A stretch of 23,527 nt of DNA, from NCBI GenBank assembly GCA_021808425.1, contig JAKBBS010000037.1, positions 1 through 23,527 of the forward strand, read 5' to 3'. Every line of letters starts with the position of its first letter. Positions within the stretch are counted from its first letter, which is position 1. This document shows positions 7,836 to 15,815 of this stretch, piece by piece. Position numbers and translations under genes: made by a program. This DNA comes from Actinomycetes bacterium (GTDB taxonomy: Bacteria > Actinomycetota > Acidimicrobiia > Acidimicrobiales > Palsa-688). The notes under the pieces were generated by a model, which ran no database searches, was not told where the DNA came from, and worked only from the letters and a program-made list of their open reading frames with translations.

Positions 7836-7843
7836 ACCTCCTT
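7836..7843 (-). promoter_or_regulatory. Strong ribosome binding site of aroQ
   Basis: The minus strand reads AAGGAGGT four bases before the GTG at 7831, a near-perfect complement to the 16S anti-Shine-Dalgarno. It fixes this GTG as the start. It also implies that aroQ is translated efficiently and independently of the permease gene upstream, which ends 99 bases away. Confidence 0.75.
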
Positions 7844-7930
7844 TGTCAGGATTCGTGCCTCATTAGCCGACGAGAATGATCAGGCTTCATTGCGAACTCG
7901 TTTACATGCGTCTCGTAACCGTAGCTCACC

Positions 7931-8974
7931 TCACGCCTTTGCCGCCTTGGACTTAGCTCGCAGTTGGTCGGTGTACACAGCGACGATTAGCACGGCACCG
8001 ACAACGACTTGCTGCCAAAAGGATGGGACATTGATCACTATAAGTCCAGTGAGCAACACCGCTATGATGCCGGTTCCGAACACTGTGCCAAGAATCGTTC
8101 CTCTCCCTCCAAAAAGACTAGTTCCACCGATTACTACTGCAGCGATAGCGCTCAGGTTGTCGGTGGCGCCAGACGTGGGGTTGGCTGCACCGAGGCGCCC
8201 CATAACTACGATTCCGGCGAATCCGGCGAGAAGCCCGGCCAGCACGTAGACCTTGAACAAGTGCCGCTTGTCGTTGATCCCCGAGCGCACCACCGCTTCT
8301 CGGGAGTCGCCAATACTCAAAGTGTGGATACCGAATCGAGTCTTCGCGAGAACGAACGCCAGTAGGAGAGTGATCGCGGCTCCTGCCGCCACCGGCACTG
8401 GTATCCATCCGCCGATGTTGGCGTTGCCGATCTTTGCCACGGACGTCGGAATGCTTGATATCTCTTGCCCGTTGTCTACTAGGAGTGCCAGGCCGGTCGC
8501 CATTCCGAGGGTACCGAGGGTCACTACAAACGGAGGAACATCGGCCCATGCTACCAACGCCCCGTTTACTGCCCCGATGAGTGCACCGACGAGCAGCGTG
8601 ACCGCGAATCCGACTATTACGACGCCAACATCGGTTCCGGTTCCGATCGTAAAGAAATGGGACATCACCCAAGCACCAACCATGGCCGAGAAGCCCAGAT
8701 TGGCGCCTACGGAGAGGTCGATGCCCGCCGTGCATACAACATATGTCTCACCAAGAGCCACGAGGAGAACCTCGAGCCCCGTATTCGACGTGTTGAGCCA
8801 GCTTGCTCTCGAGAAGAATGCCGGCGCCTTGATCCCGAACCCGATGATGAGAGCCAAAAGAAAGAGCCCCATCCACAACTCGCGAAAGGCCCCTCGGCGA
8901 CGACCCATCAGCTGCCTGCCGCCCGCTGCAAGTGTGGGAAGGCTCTTGGGCTCGGCCTTCGTGGGGACAGCCAC
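7931..8974 (-). CDS. ABC transporter permease, RbsC/FrcC (BPD_transp_2) family
   Basis: A 347-residue inner-membrane protein with about 8-10 hydrophobic segments. It has the family hallmarks of sugar permeases of the CUT2 group: ETYVVCTAGIDLSVGANLG, VPPFVVTLGTLG, the cytoplasmic RFGIHTLSIGDSREAVVRSGI coupling region contacted by the ATPase, and GGTSLFGGRGTILGTVFG. A basic C-terminus (RAKSKAAKA) follows the positive-inside rule. The GTG start at 8974 shares one base with the TAG of the ATPase gene, so the two are translationally coupled. CUT2 permeases act as homodimers and usually import pentoses, hexoses, inositol or similar polyols. The exact ligand here is unknown. Confidence 0.9.
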   Translation of the reverse strand: MAVPTKAEPKSLPTLAAGGRQLMGRRRGAFRELWMGLFLLALIIGFGIKAPAFFSRASWLNTSNTGLEVLLVALGETYVVCTAGIDLSVGANLGFSAMVGAWVMSHFFTIGTGTDVGVVIVGFAVTLLVGALIGAVNGALVAWADVPPFVVTLGTLGMATGLALLVDNGQEISSIPTSVAKIGNANIGGWIPVPVAAGAAITLLLAFVLAKTRFGIHTLSIGDSREAVVRSGINDKRHLFKVYVLAGLLAGFAGIVVMGRLGAANPTSGATDNLSAIAAVVIGGTSLFGGRGTILGTVFGTGIIAVLLTGLIVINVPSFWQQVVVGAVLIVAVYTDQLRAKSKAAKA

Positions 8975-9813
8975 TACCGGCCACCCGCGGCCACTATCTG
9001 CTCGGCTTCTGCAAGCTTTGCCCCTGTGATATAGCCGATGAGATTGTCCGCTGTCAGCTCGTCACGAGCGAGAGTTCTCGCCACGCGCCCGAGCCGTAAC
9101 ACAACCGCCCGATCGCAGACTGCGATGACATCCTGCATCTGATGACTGATAAAGATTACTGCAATCCCGTGGTCTCTCACACGCCGTATCAGCTCCAGGA
9201 CCTGAGCTTGCTGCTCCACGCCGAGCGCACTGGTCGGCTCGTCGAGAAGCAACACCTTTGAACTCCAAGCTGCGGCTCGGGCGATCGCCAATGCTTGGCG
9301 TTGCCCGCCCGACAGTTCGGCGGCAGCGAGAGACACATCGGGAATGCGAGTACCGAGTCGCTCCAGTTCGGAGACCGTGTGGGCCCGCATGGCCCTCTTG
9401 TCAAGCCAACCGAGGAGCCTGCCACCGAGACCCGCCGAAATAAGCTCACGTCCCATGAAGAAGTTCGATACTACGTCACGCTGTGCCGCCAAAGCGAGGT
9501 CCTGGTATACGGTGGCGATGCCAGCATCTTTGGCTGCGCGAGGAGTAGCGAACGACACGTCGTGCCCGTCTAAAAGGAGCGTACCCTCAGAGGGAGCTAC
9601 AGCACCAGCCAAAATTTTGAGTAGAGTAGACTTCCCGGCGCCGTTATCGCCCACCAGTCCCAGCACCTCGCCGACGTGCACTTCGAGATTAACCCCCTCG
9701 AGCGCGTGCACGCCGCCGTAGCGTTTGGTAAGCCCTCTCACGGCGAGACGCGGCGGTCCATCTGTCCCCGCCGCAGGCGTCTCAAATGTCTCAGACAATT
9801 CGGCTATCTCCAT
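8974..9813 (-). CDS. ABC transporter ATP-binding protein, single-domain CUT2 (FrcA-like)
   Basis: A 279-residue nucleotide-binding subunit: Walker A GDNGAGKST (55-63), Q-loop VYQD (Q104), signature ELSGGQRQ (166-173), Walker B VLLLDEPT (187-194) and H-loop ISHQ (H224). Most CUT2 systems (RbsA, XylG) carry two ATPase domains in about 500 residues. This one has a single domain, like FrcA, and would dimerise. It has an acidic N-terminal extension of about 20 residues before the first strand. It lies between the binding protein and the permease, preceded by a hairpin, and energises uptake by the permease it overlaps. Confidence 0.92.
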   Translation of the reverse strand: MEIAELSETFETPAAGTDGPPRLAVRGLTKRYGGVHALEGVNLEVHVGEVLGLVGDNGAGKSTLLKILAGAVAPSEGTLLLDGHDVSFATPRAAKDAGIATVYQDLALAAQRDVVSNFFMGRELISAGLGGRLLGWLDKRAMRAHTVSELERLGTRIPDVSLAAAELSGGQRQALAIARAAAWSSKVLLLDEPTSALGVEQQAQVLELIRRVRDHGIAVIFISHQMQDVIAVCDRAVVLRLGRVARTLARDELTADNLIGYITGAKLAEAEQIVAAGGR

Positions 9814-9855
9814 CGTTAGAATGCCCCCGGCATCTCAAGAAGGTTACATAGCGTA

Positions 9856-9883
9856 AACGTCGGGTACACCTGTACCCGACGTT
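9856..9883 (-). promoter_or_regulatory. Perfect 13-bp inverted repeat between binding-protein and ATPase genes
   Basis: AACGTCGGGTACA and its exact reverse complement TGTACCCGACGTT are separated by two bases. In the minus-strand transcript this forms a very stable hairpin 13 bases after the stop of the binding-protein gene and 42 bases before the ATPase start. Only a short TTTA follows, so it is a weak terminator at best. A hairpin here commonly stabilises or attenuates the message so that the binding protein is made in excess over the membrane subunits. Because the repeat is also a perfect DNA dyad, a protein operator cannot be excluded. Confidence 0.7.
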
Positions 9884-9896
9884 CACGTTTGGAGTG

Positions 9897-10964
9897 CTAG
9901 ACCTTGTAGAAATACTTTGCAAAGCTCGGATTGTTCGCGTCGCTGCTGGTGATCAGCACGTCAGGCAGCTGAATAGTCTTCTGAATAGCCGACAGGTTGC
10001 CCGTCAACTTGTCGTAGGCGTACTCGGCAGCATACACACCTTCTTGTGTAGGGTTCTGCGCCACCGTCGCTGAGATTCCTCCGGACTGAAGCAGTTTCAC
10101 TGTGTTGGGTCCCGCATCGAATCCAACGTTGAGGATTTTGCCCGTGCTCCCATTCGCTGAGAATGCCGCGGCAGCCCCCTCCGCGCCTGTCCCCGAGACT
10201 GAGAAGAACGCCTTGATCTTCGGATGTGCAAGCATGAGCGATTGCACTGCGGTGGTACTTGCTGATATCGGCTGTGCAGTGACCGTGGTTGGCAGAACTT
10301 TAATGTTGGGATACTTGGCCTTCATCTCATTGACAAAGCCCTGCGCCCGCAGCACCTGAGTAGTCGCAGTAGCCGAGATGCTAAGAACGGCGACTTCACC
10401 GGTGCCCTTGAGTTGCTGGCCAAGGAAGTCAGCAGCTAGCTGACCTCCCTGGAGATTGTTGGTAGTGATCTGACTCGTTATCTGGGAGGCGTCCGTGAGC
10501 GTGGTGTCCGTCGTAATCACTGGAATTCCAGCGCTGAGGCATGTATTGATCGCTGAAGCCATAGCAACGGGGTCAGTCGGTGAAACGACAAGCGCGCTCG
10601 GCTTGTTCGTGCAGACACCGTCGACTATTGGAGTTTGAGCTGATGGGCTGAATGCCGCCGCTCCCTGATAAGTATAGCTCATTCCTAGCTTCGCTGCTTC
10701 AGCCTTCATTCCCGCCGACAGCGTATCGTAGAAAGCAATCCCGGTCACCCCGGGCACGTAGGCCAATGAGTAATGTTTGGCGGTCGTTGCCGCTGAAGTA
10801 GCTGACGAAGACGCCGCCGCCGCTGCAGTAGTGGCAGACGTCGTGCTCGATGAGCTGCTTCCACAAGCAGCGAGGGTTGCCGCGAGAGTCATGGTAGCTG
10901 CAGCGTAAGTGCTCTTTCGACAGACGGATTTGGTTTTGCTTATCGTGACCGTTGTGTGTGACAT
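9897..10964 (-). CDS. Sugar-type ABC transporter substrate-binding lipoprotein (Peripla_BP_4, RbsB-like)
   Basis: A 355-residue secreted lipoprotein. A basic N-terminus (KTKSVCRK) and hydrophobic stretch lead to the lipobox LAAC (Cys34), then a Ser/Thr/Ala-rich tether of about 28 residues, then the type I periplasmic-binding fold: YSLAYVPGVTGIAFYDTLSAGMKAEAAKLG, ALVVSPTDPVAMASAINTCLSAGIPVITTDT, TNNLQGGQLAADFLGQQL and ILNVGFDAGPNTVKLLQSGGISATVAQNPTQEGVYAAEYA. It captures the ligand outside the membrane and delivers it to the single permease. ATG 10964 has GGGAGG 9 bases upstream. The leader between it and the cupin gene (10965-11067) is conspicuously AT-rich, which would suit an internal promoter, but I could not fix its boxes. 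Confidence 0.92.
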   Translation of the reverse strand: MSHTTVTISKTKSVCRKSTYAAATMTLAATLAACGSSSSSTTSATTAAAAASSSATSAATTAKHYSLAYVPGVTGIAFYDTLSAGMKAEAAKLGMSYTYQGAAAFSPSAQTPIVDGVCTNKPSALVVSPTDPVAMASAINTCLSAGIPVITTDTTLTDASQITSQITTNNLQGGQLAADFLGQQLKGTGEVAVLSISATATTQVLRAQGFVNEMKAKYPNIKVLPTTVTAQPISASTTAVQSLMLAHPKIKAFFSVSGTGAEGAAAAFSANGSTGKILNVGFDAGPNTVKLLQSGGISATVAQNPTQEGVYAAEYAYDKLTGNLSAIQKTIQLPDVLITSSDANNPSFAKYFYKV

Positions 10965-11067
10965 AGGGTTATCCCTCCCATGGAATATTTAACAAGTTGA
11001 CGTAGTATCTAACTATTTAGAGGTGCTTCTTATGAGTTCGCTATTGAATTGCATCGCAAGCTTCGAA

Positions 11068-11442
11068 TTAGGTGGTAGGAAGTTCACCGTGAGGCCCGTA
11101 TAGCCATATAAGCCACAGCGGCTCACGGCCTGTATTGACGTGCTGATGTAATGAGCCCTTCTCGATCAACATGAACGTGTGCTCCTCAAACGGCGTTGCA
11201 TTCCCGAGTTCGTCTACCATTTCTCCTTTCCCTTTGACGATGAAGTCGATTTCCTCGGAATCGGGATGGTTGTGCAATGAGGAGGCTTCGCCTGGCTCGA
11301 AGATTGTCAGGCCTGCGTTGAGAAACTCGGTGTCATTCAAGTCGGGGCCGGCTATTGCAAACACTTTGCGACGGAACCCTTCTTGGTCCAGACCCAGCCA
11401 GCGGGAGCGTCCTTCAGTGAATGGATCGATGACTATCGGCAT
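11068..11442 (-). CDS. Small single-domain cupin
   Basis: A 124-residue beta-barrel protein with both cupin motifs. Motif 1 is SSLHNHPDSEEIDFIVKGKG, with candidate metal ligands H57, H59 and a Glu at 63/64. Motif 2 is GSLHQHVNTGREPLWLIWLYGP, with H99 or H101. Small cupins of this kind act as metal-dependent isomerases, dioxygenases or sugar/acid-binding proteins, and no specific reaction can be assigned. The start is ATG 11442, 31 bases after the TPP enzyme stop, with AGAAAGG upstream at rather long spacing. Its place between a TPP lyase and a sugar-type importer suggests a role in handling the incoming substrate, such as anomer or keto-enol conversion. Confidence 0.82.
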   Translation of the reverse strand: MPIVIDPFTEGRSRWLGLDQEGFRRKVFAIAGPDLNDTEFLNAGLTIFEPGEASSLHNHPDSEEIDFIVKGKGEMVDELGNATPFEEHTFMLIEKGSLHQHVNTGREPLWLIWLYGPHGELPTT

Positions 11443-11473
11443 TCGAAAATGTGCCTTTCTGTGGTAGGACTGA

Positions 11474-13288
11474 TTAGAAAAATTTTCCCTGATAGATATC
11501 GTTTATATTCCAGTGCCCTGGAGTCGGCACCGGCTCGTTCCGCATCGGTACATCGATGAGGGCAGGTCGGCGGCCGTCAAGTGCCTGCCGAAGTGCAACC
11601 GAGAATTCGTCGGCAGATTTAACCGAATAGCCGTCCGCCCCGCATGCTTTTGCGTAGGCGGCGAAGTCGGGTGAGTACCCGTCGCCATCGGTGGTACTGA
11701 ATACTGTGCCATGACTGTTTCCGTAATTGGAGCGCATGAGATCAGCGATCGTTCCATGGGCGCGGTTGTTCATGACAATCCAGATAACTGGCAACCCTTG
11801 CTCGACGGCCGTGGGTACTGCCGGTAGTTGTGCGCTCATCCCGCCATCGCCTATGAGAGCGATCACGGTCCGCTCGGGTTGAGCTATTTGCACTCCGATA
11901 GCGGCAGCTGGCCCAAACCCCATTGTAGAAGCCCCCCCTGGCGTTATGAAACGTCCTTCAGGTGGGAGCTTGTAGCACTGCGCGACACCGTTCTTGTTCC
12001 ACCCGACGTCGGTGACGAGCACCGTGTCAGCAGGGACGGCATCGACAAGGTCAGTGAGGATCCGCTCGGGACGCATGGGGAAAGAATCGCTACTGCCCCT
12101 CTCCCTGGTATCCGCCCACAGTTTGGCTCGGGTCGCAGCGATAGATGTGCGCAGGTCTACTCGCTGCGTTCCGCCCGGCAAGAGCGCGCGAACTGCGTCG
12201 AGTATCGGCGCCAGAGCCACGTCCGCGTCTGCGACGATCCCCAACTCGACGGGGTAGTTGCGTCCGATCTCAGCTGGATCGATGTCGATATGAATGAGTC
12301 TTGATGGAGGTATGCACCACGTGTACTCTTCCATCCACGAACTCGAGTCCGTCTCAGCGAACCGAGTTCCGAGGGCGAGCACGACGTCAGCATTGCGGGC
12401 GTAATCGTTGGAGAACGCCAATCCCCAGAAGCCAGTCATGCCAATGAGCAGCGGATGGCCGTCGTCTAAGAGGCCCTTGGCCATGAGTGAGTGAGCAATC
12501 GGCACGTCAAGGTGTTCCGCTAGGTCGATGAGGGCTTGACGTCCAGCCGGCGTGCGAACCCCACCACCGACGTATACAAGCGGCCGCTGCGCACCGACCA
12601 GCAAGTTGGCGACAGCTACGGCGGCTTCGGGAGTTACGCCAGCGGCGAACGGCTTGACTGGTAGTGGCGGGGGGCCGGAGGTGGCAGCGGCGAGGGGGCG
12701 GGAGAACAAGTCCATCGGGACATTGACCAGCACCGCTCCGGGTCGTCCCGAAGTAGCGGTCCAAAATGCACGCTCCACAACCCTGGGGAGGTCCTCAACG
12801 CGCGCGAGACTCCACGCTCGTTTGACGAAGGGTCGGTAGATGTCACTCTGCGACGCGTCGTCGTGGAGGTTCGTCTCTTGGTGTGGGTGCCGCCCCCGGA
12901 AGTAGCTCGGCACGTCACCGGAGATCACTATGAGTGGGACCGAATCCAAGGCCGCGGTGAAGACTCCAGTCGCAGCATTTATCATTCCCGGACCCACGTG
13001 GGTCAGGAGTACCCCTGGTTTGCCCGACGCCCGAGCGTAACCGTCGGCGGCATGCGCTGCGGCTTGTTCGTGGCGGTTGATCACGAACTTGATCGAGCTG
13101 CGCCCCAGGGCGTCAAGCACTGCGATGTTCGTGTGGCCGCACAGGCCAAAGACGTACTCCACACCGTAGGCCTCAAGTTGAGCGACCAGAGCCTCGGCTC
13201 CGGTCGGGATACCCTCCCCCCGAGACGACGTGTCGACGACTCCTTGGGTGTCGACGGCGACGCCAGGCCGCGTGGATATCGTACTCAT
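11474..13288 (-). CDS. Thiamine-diphosphate-dependent enzyme, acetolactate-synthase-like
   Basis: A 604-residue protein with the three TPP-enzyme domains. The N-terminal PYR domain has the activating Glu in INRHEQAAAHAADGYAR (E74), then comes a central Rossmann-like domain (LVYVGGGVRTPAGRQAL), and the C-terminal PP domain has GDGG (480-483) and the metal-binding NN (507-508). Such enzymes cleave or form C-C bonds next to a carbonyl (acetolactate synthase, glyoxylate carboligase, sulfoacetaldehyde acetyltransferase, the inositol enzyme IolD). Linkage to alcohol and aldehyde dehydrogenases and a CUT2 importer argues for a catabolic lyase or decarboxylase rather than branched-chain amino acid synthesis, and no ilvN regulatory subunit is near. 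ATG 13288 overlaps the alcohol dehydrogenase stop (ATGA). Exact substrate unknown. Confidence 0.87.
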   Translation of the reverse strand: MSTISTRPGVAVDTQGVVDTSSRGEGIPTGAEALVAQLEAYGVEYVFGLCGHTNIAVLDALGRSSIKFVINRHEQAAAHAADGYARASGKPGVLLTHVGPGMINAATGVFTAALDSVPLIVISGDVPSYFRGRHPHQETNLHDDASQSDIYRPFVKRAWSLARVEDLPRVVERAFWTATSGRPGAVLVNVPMDLFSRPLAAATSGPPPLPVKPFAAGVTPEAAVAVANLLVGAQRPLVYVGGGVRTPAGRQALIDLAEHLDVPIAHSLMAKGLLDDGHPLLIGMTGFWGLAFSNDYARNADVVLALGTRFAETDSSSWMEEYTWCIPPSRLIHIDIDPAEIGRNYPVELGIVADADVALAPILDAVRALLPGGTQRVDLRTSIAATRAKLWADTRERGSSDSFPMRPERILTDLVDAVPADTVLVTDVGWNKNGVAQCYKLPPEGRFITPGGASTMGFGPAAAIGVQIAQPERTVIALIGDGGMSAQLPAVPTAVEQGLPVIWIVMNNRAHGTIADLMRSNYGNSHGTVFSTTDGDGYSPDFAAYAKACGADGYSVKSADEFSVALRQALDGRRPALIDVPMRNEPVPTPGHWNINDIYQGKFF

Positions 13289-14268
13289 CGCTCTCCTCCT
13301 GAGTCGCCAAGTTCAATCCATGACTTACCGGCGATTCCCTGCGCCGACTGCAAGGCCTTTTGGCCATCTGCCAGTTCGAACCGGCCCTTCACCAGGCCTT
13401 CAAGACCCTGCGGAGGGGAGGCAAGCGCTGTATCGAAGTCCCAGGGGTGCTCGTAGATCATGGATCCTCTGATAGTCAGTCTGTTACGGACGATCGTCGA
13501 TGGAACCAGTTCGACCGGATCGCTAGCCAGACCGAGCAACGTGACAGAGCCGCCTGGTGCAGCGCGTACCAGTGCTGTCCTCGTTCCACCCGGCGTTCCC
13601 GAAGTCTCGAACACCTGGGGGAACAACATGTCTGTCCGAGCAGGCACCTCGACGGCACCGACTCGCACAGCGACAGCAGCGCGAGCCCGCTGGGGCTCGA
13701 CAAACCAGGTGGCGACTCCGAGCTTGACCAAATGGATCATCAGCAGCAGTCCGGTCGATCCGGCTCCGACAACCAACGCCTGCTGACCTCCTCGTACCTG
13801 TGCACGCCTTGCTGCGGCAACACCGACTGTGTACGGCTCCATGCACACGAGTTCCCCGTAGTCGAGGTCTGTTGGGGCCGGCCACACGAACTCCGCCGGC
13901 ACTGCTACCAACTCGGCGAGTAGTCCCGGAACATTGATACCAACGATCAGGCGGTTGACACATCCCGACGTCTGGCCTTCCAGGCAAAACTCGCAGTGCA
14001 TGCAGCAGTAGTTCGGCTCGATCACGACCCGCTCGCCAACCTGTCGTCCATTGACCCCCGAGCCGACTGCCACAACCTCGCCGACACCTTCGTGGCCCAT
14101 CACCCATGGAGTACCCGGCACCTCTCGGTGCCCCTCGAATACGCTCAGATCACTTCCGCAGATCCCGACGCCCCGGATCCGCACCAAGACATCCGTCAGG
14201 CCGAACTGCGGAGTGGGCAGTTCGACGACTTCAACCCGGCCCGGCTCGACAAGCGCCAAGGCCCTCAC
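13285..14268 (-). CDS. Zinc-dependent medium-chain alcohol/polyol dehydrogenase
   Basis: A 327-residue MDR-family enzyme. Catalytic zinc ligands are C37 (GICGSD), H59-E60 (GHEGVGEV) and E144 (CMEPYTVG). Structural zinc cysteines are C89, C92, C95 and C103 with the usual C-x2-C-x2-C-x7-C spacing. The NAD-binding loop is VVGAGSTG (GAGSTG 168-173). It resembles threonine, sorbitol or butanediol dehydrogenases. The region after the cofactor fold (around residues 190-215) is shorter than usual, making the protein about 20 residues compact. GTG 14268 shares GTGA with the aldehyde dehydrogenase stop, so I prefer it over the TTG at 14280. Probable role: oxidation of a secondary alcohol in the imported substrate, ahead of the TPP enzyme. 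Confidence 0.88.
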   Translation of the reverse strand: MRALALVEPGRVEVVELPTPQFGLTDVLVRIRGVGICGSDLSVFEGHREVPGTPWVMGHEGVGEVVAVGSGVNGRQVGERVVIEPNYCCMHCEFCLEGQTSGCVNRLIVGINVPGLLAELVAVPAEFVWPAPTDLDYGELVCMEPYTVGVAAARRAQVRGGQQALVVGAGSTGLLLMIHLVKLGVATWFVEPQRARAAVAVRVGAVEVPARTDMLFPQVFETSGTPGGTRTALVRAAPGGSVTLLGLASDPVELVPSTIVRNRLTIRGSMIYEHPWDFDTALASPPQGLEGLVKGRFELADGQKALQSAQGIAGKSWIELGDSGGER

Positions 14269-15725
14269 GTATCGCTCCAAAGAGACACGTCACGAAGCAT
14301 CAAAGTCTTCACCGTCGTGTAGTCCTCGATCATCCAACGCGGCGACTCGCGCCCTATACCCGAGTCCTTGACACCACCGAAAGGCACGTGATCGAGGCGG
14401 TAGTTGGAGGAGCCGTTGACTACTAGTCCCCCGACCTCGAGCTCTCGCCACGCCCGGAAGATACGGCGAAGGTCGTTGGTGAAAAGGCCAGCCTGGAGGC
14501 CGTAACGGCTCCGATTGCAAGTGGCGACCACGTCGTTGAAGTCGTCGTAGGCGAGGACAGCGACGAGAGCGCCGAAGACCTCCTCAACTACGACTCTTGC
14601 GTCGTCGCTCGGGCGCACAACGACCGTCGGAGAGACGGTGGCGCCCGATCGAGTGCCGCCGAGCGGCACTGACGCTCCAGCTCCTATCGCTTCACCAACC
14701 CAGCTCACGACCCGCTGGGCCGCTGCCTCGTCAACCATCGAGCCGACGTCTGTGTCGTCATCGAGTGGGTCTCCGACACGCAACTGTGAGACATGCGCTA
14801 CCAGCTTCTCGACGAACTTGTCAACAATCGACGAGTGGACGTAGATGCGCTGCACTGATATACAGCTCTGTCCGGAGTTGGAGAAGCCGGTCCGAGCGCA
14901 GTTACTGGCTGCAATGTCGATGTCGGCGTCCTCGCAAACGATCGTAGCGGCGTTACCCCCCAGTTCGAGCACAGTGCGCTTTGGTCCCGCGGCGCGAGCG
15001 ACAGCCATGCCTGCCTCGGCGCTGCCGGTAAAGCTGACTGCCGCCACGCCGGGCGCCCCCACCAACGCCGCTCCGACGTCCGCCCCACCGTGGAGGATCT
15101 GGACAGCCTCATCGGGCATTCCAGCGTCGAGTAGCAGTCGCACGACAGCATTAGAAGCTGCAGGAGCCTGCGGGGGAGGCTTGACGATGGTCGTGTTGCC
15201 AGCCGCGAACGATGCACCGAGCTTATGGGCCAGGAGGTTGGCTGGGGCATTGAATGGAGTGATCGCCACGACTACACCAACCGGCGCCCGGTACGTCAGC
15301 GCCGTGGTACCACGCCCGCGTTCCCAGCCTTCCGCCCCTAGCAACTCGCCGCCGAGATTTCGAGCTTCCTGGGCACATACGGCGAATGTGTCAGCAACAC
15401 GTACGATCTCGCCCCTCGAGTCCTTCATCGGTTTGCCCAGCTCCAGCGCGAGAATGCGAGCGAGTTGGTCGCAACGATCAATTGCCAGATCGGCCGCTGC
15501 TAACAAGATATCGGCGCGCCGAGCTGGAGTCAGTGCTCGTACTGTCCGAGTACACCGACCAGCGTAGGAGAGGGCTTCAGCCACCATTGACTCGTCGGCA
15601 ACCGAGGCCCGGGTAACGACCCGCCCGACATAGGGACCCGTTCTATCCGCCCACACACCGCTTACCACCCATGACCCAGCCACCAGCGACGGCGCCTCAG
15701 TTATCTCATCGTCTATACCTTGCAA
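14265..15725 (-). CDS. Aldehyde dehydrogenase (NAD(P)+-dependent)
   Basis: From TTG 15725 this is 486 residues, the usual ALDH length. Motifs: oxyanion Asn in ITPFNAPAN (N159), glycine loop FTGSAEAG, general-base Glu in LELGGNAA (E254), nucleophile in SNSGQSCISVQR (C288), and C-terminal EEVFGALVAVL and VPFGGVKDSGIGRE. It oxidises an aldehyde to the acid, in the style of lactaldehyde, succinate-semialdehyde or glyceraldehyde dehydrogenases. The frame stays open to 15836 with an ATG at 15761, but that ATG lacks a ribosome site and would place the operator palindrome inside the coding region. TTG 15725 has GAAGGGG 8 bases upstream. It is the first gene of the leftward operon and overlaps the alcohol dehydrogenase. 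Confidence 0.87.
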   Translation of the reverse strand: MQGIDDEITEAPSLVAGSWVVSGVWADRTGPYVGRVVTRASVADESMVAEALSYAGRCTRTVRALTPARRADILLAAADLAIDRCDQLARILALELGKPMKDSRGEIVRVADTFAVCAQEARNLGGELLGAEGWERGRGTTALTYRAPVGVVVAITPFNAPANLLAHKLGASFAAGNTTIVKPPPQAPAASNAVVRLLLDAGMPDEAVQILHGGADVGAALVGAPGVAAVSFTGSAEAGMAVARAAGPKRTVLELGGNAATIVCEDADIDIAASNCARTGFSNSGQSCISVQRIYVHSSIVDKFVEKLVAHVSQLRVGDPLDDDTDVGSMVDEAAAQRVVSWVGEAIGAGASVPLGGTRSGATVSPTVVVRPSDDARVVVEEVFGALVAVLAYDDFNDVVATCNRSRYGLQAGLFTNDLRRIFRAWRELEVGGLVVNGSSNYRLDHVPFGGVKDSGIGRESPRWMIEDYTTVKTLMLRDVSLWSDT

Positions 15726-15740
15726 TACGCCAACCCCTTC

Positions 15741-15815
15741 ATGGTCCACGGTGCGGACCATGTGGTCTGTGGAATGGAACACTGCTACAATACACACCCG
15801 TGAGTGGAAACACAA
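15741..15815. promoter_or_regulatory. Divergent promoter and operator between the aldehyde dehydrogenase and iclR genes
   Basis: A 21-bp near-palindrome spans 15741-15761, with arms ATGGTCCAC and GCGGACCAT, one mismatch and a 3-base centre. It is a plausible IclR-family site. On the plus strand TACAAT (15786-15791) ends 8 bases before the iclR GTG. On the minus strand the same bases give TATTGT (15787-15792) with TTGTGT (15810-15815) 17 bases upstream as a candidate -35. The two promoters therefore overlap back to back. The operator lies upstream of the iclR promoter and just downstream of the leftward start. The -35 boxes are weak matches, so the boxes are provisional. Confidence 0.5.

Noticed and set aside
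11025..11067. Operator-like repeat TTGC-ATC-GCAA upstream of the binding-protein gene
   Set aside because: Four-base arms are within chance, and part of it lies close to the cupin stop. There is no second copy nearby.
11474..13288. TPP enzyme as oxalyl-CoA decarboxylase, paired with the CaiB-type enzyme as formyl-CoA transferase
   Set aside because: The sequence around the GDG motif and the PYR domain looks acetolactate-synthase-like, and the two genes are on opposite arms. I saw no oxalyl-CoA-specific feature.
14845..15567. 240-residue plus-strand frame opposite the aldehyde dehydrogenase
   Set aside because: Ala/Ser/Pro-rich mirror of the ALDH coding strand with no domain signature.
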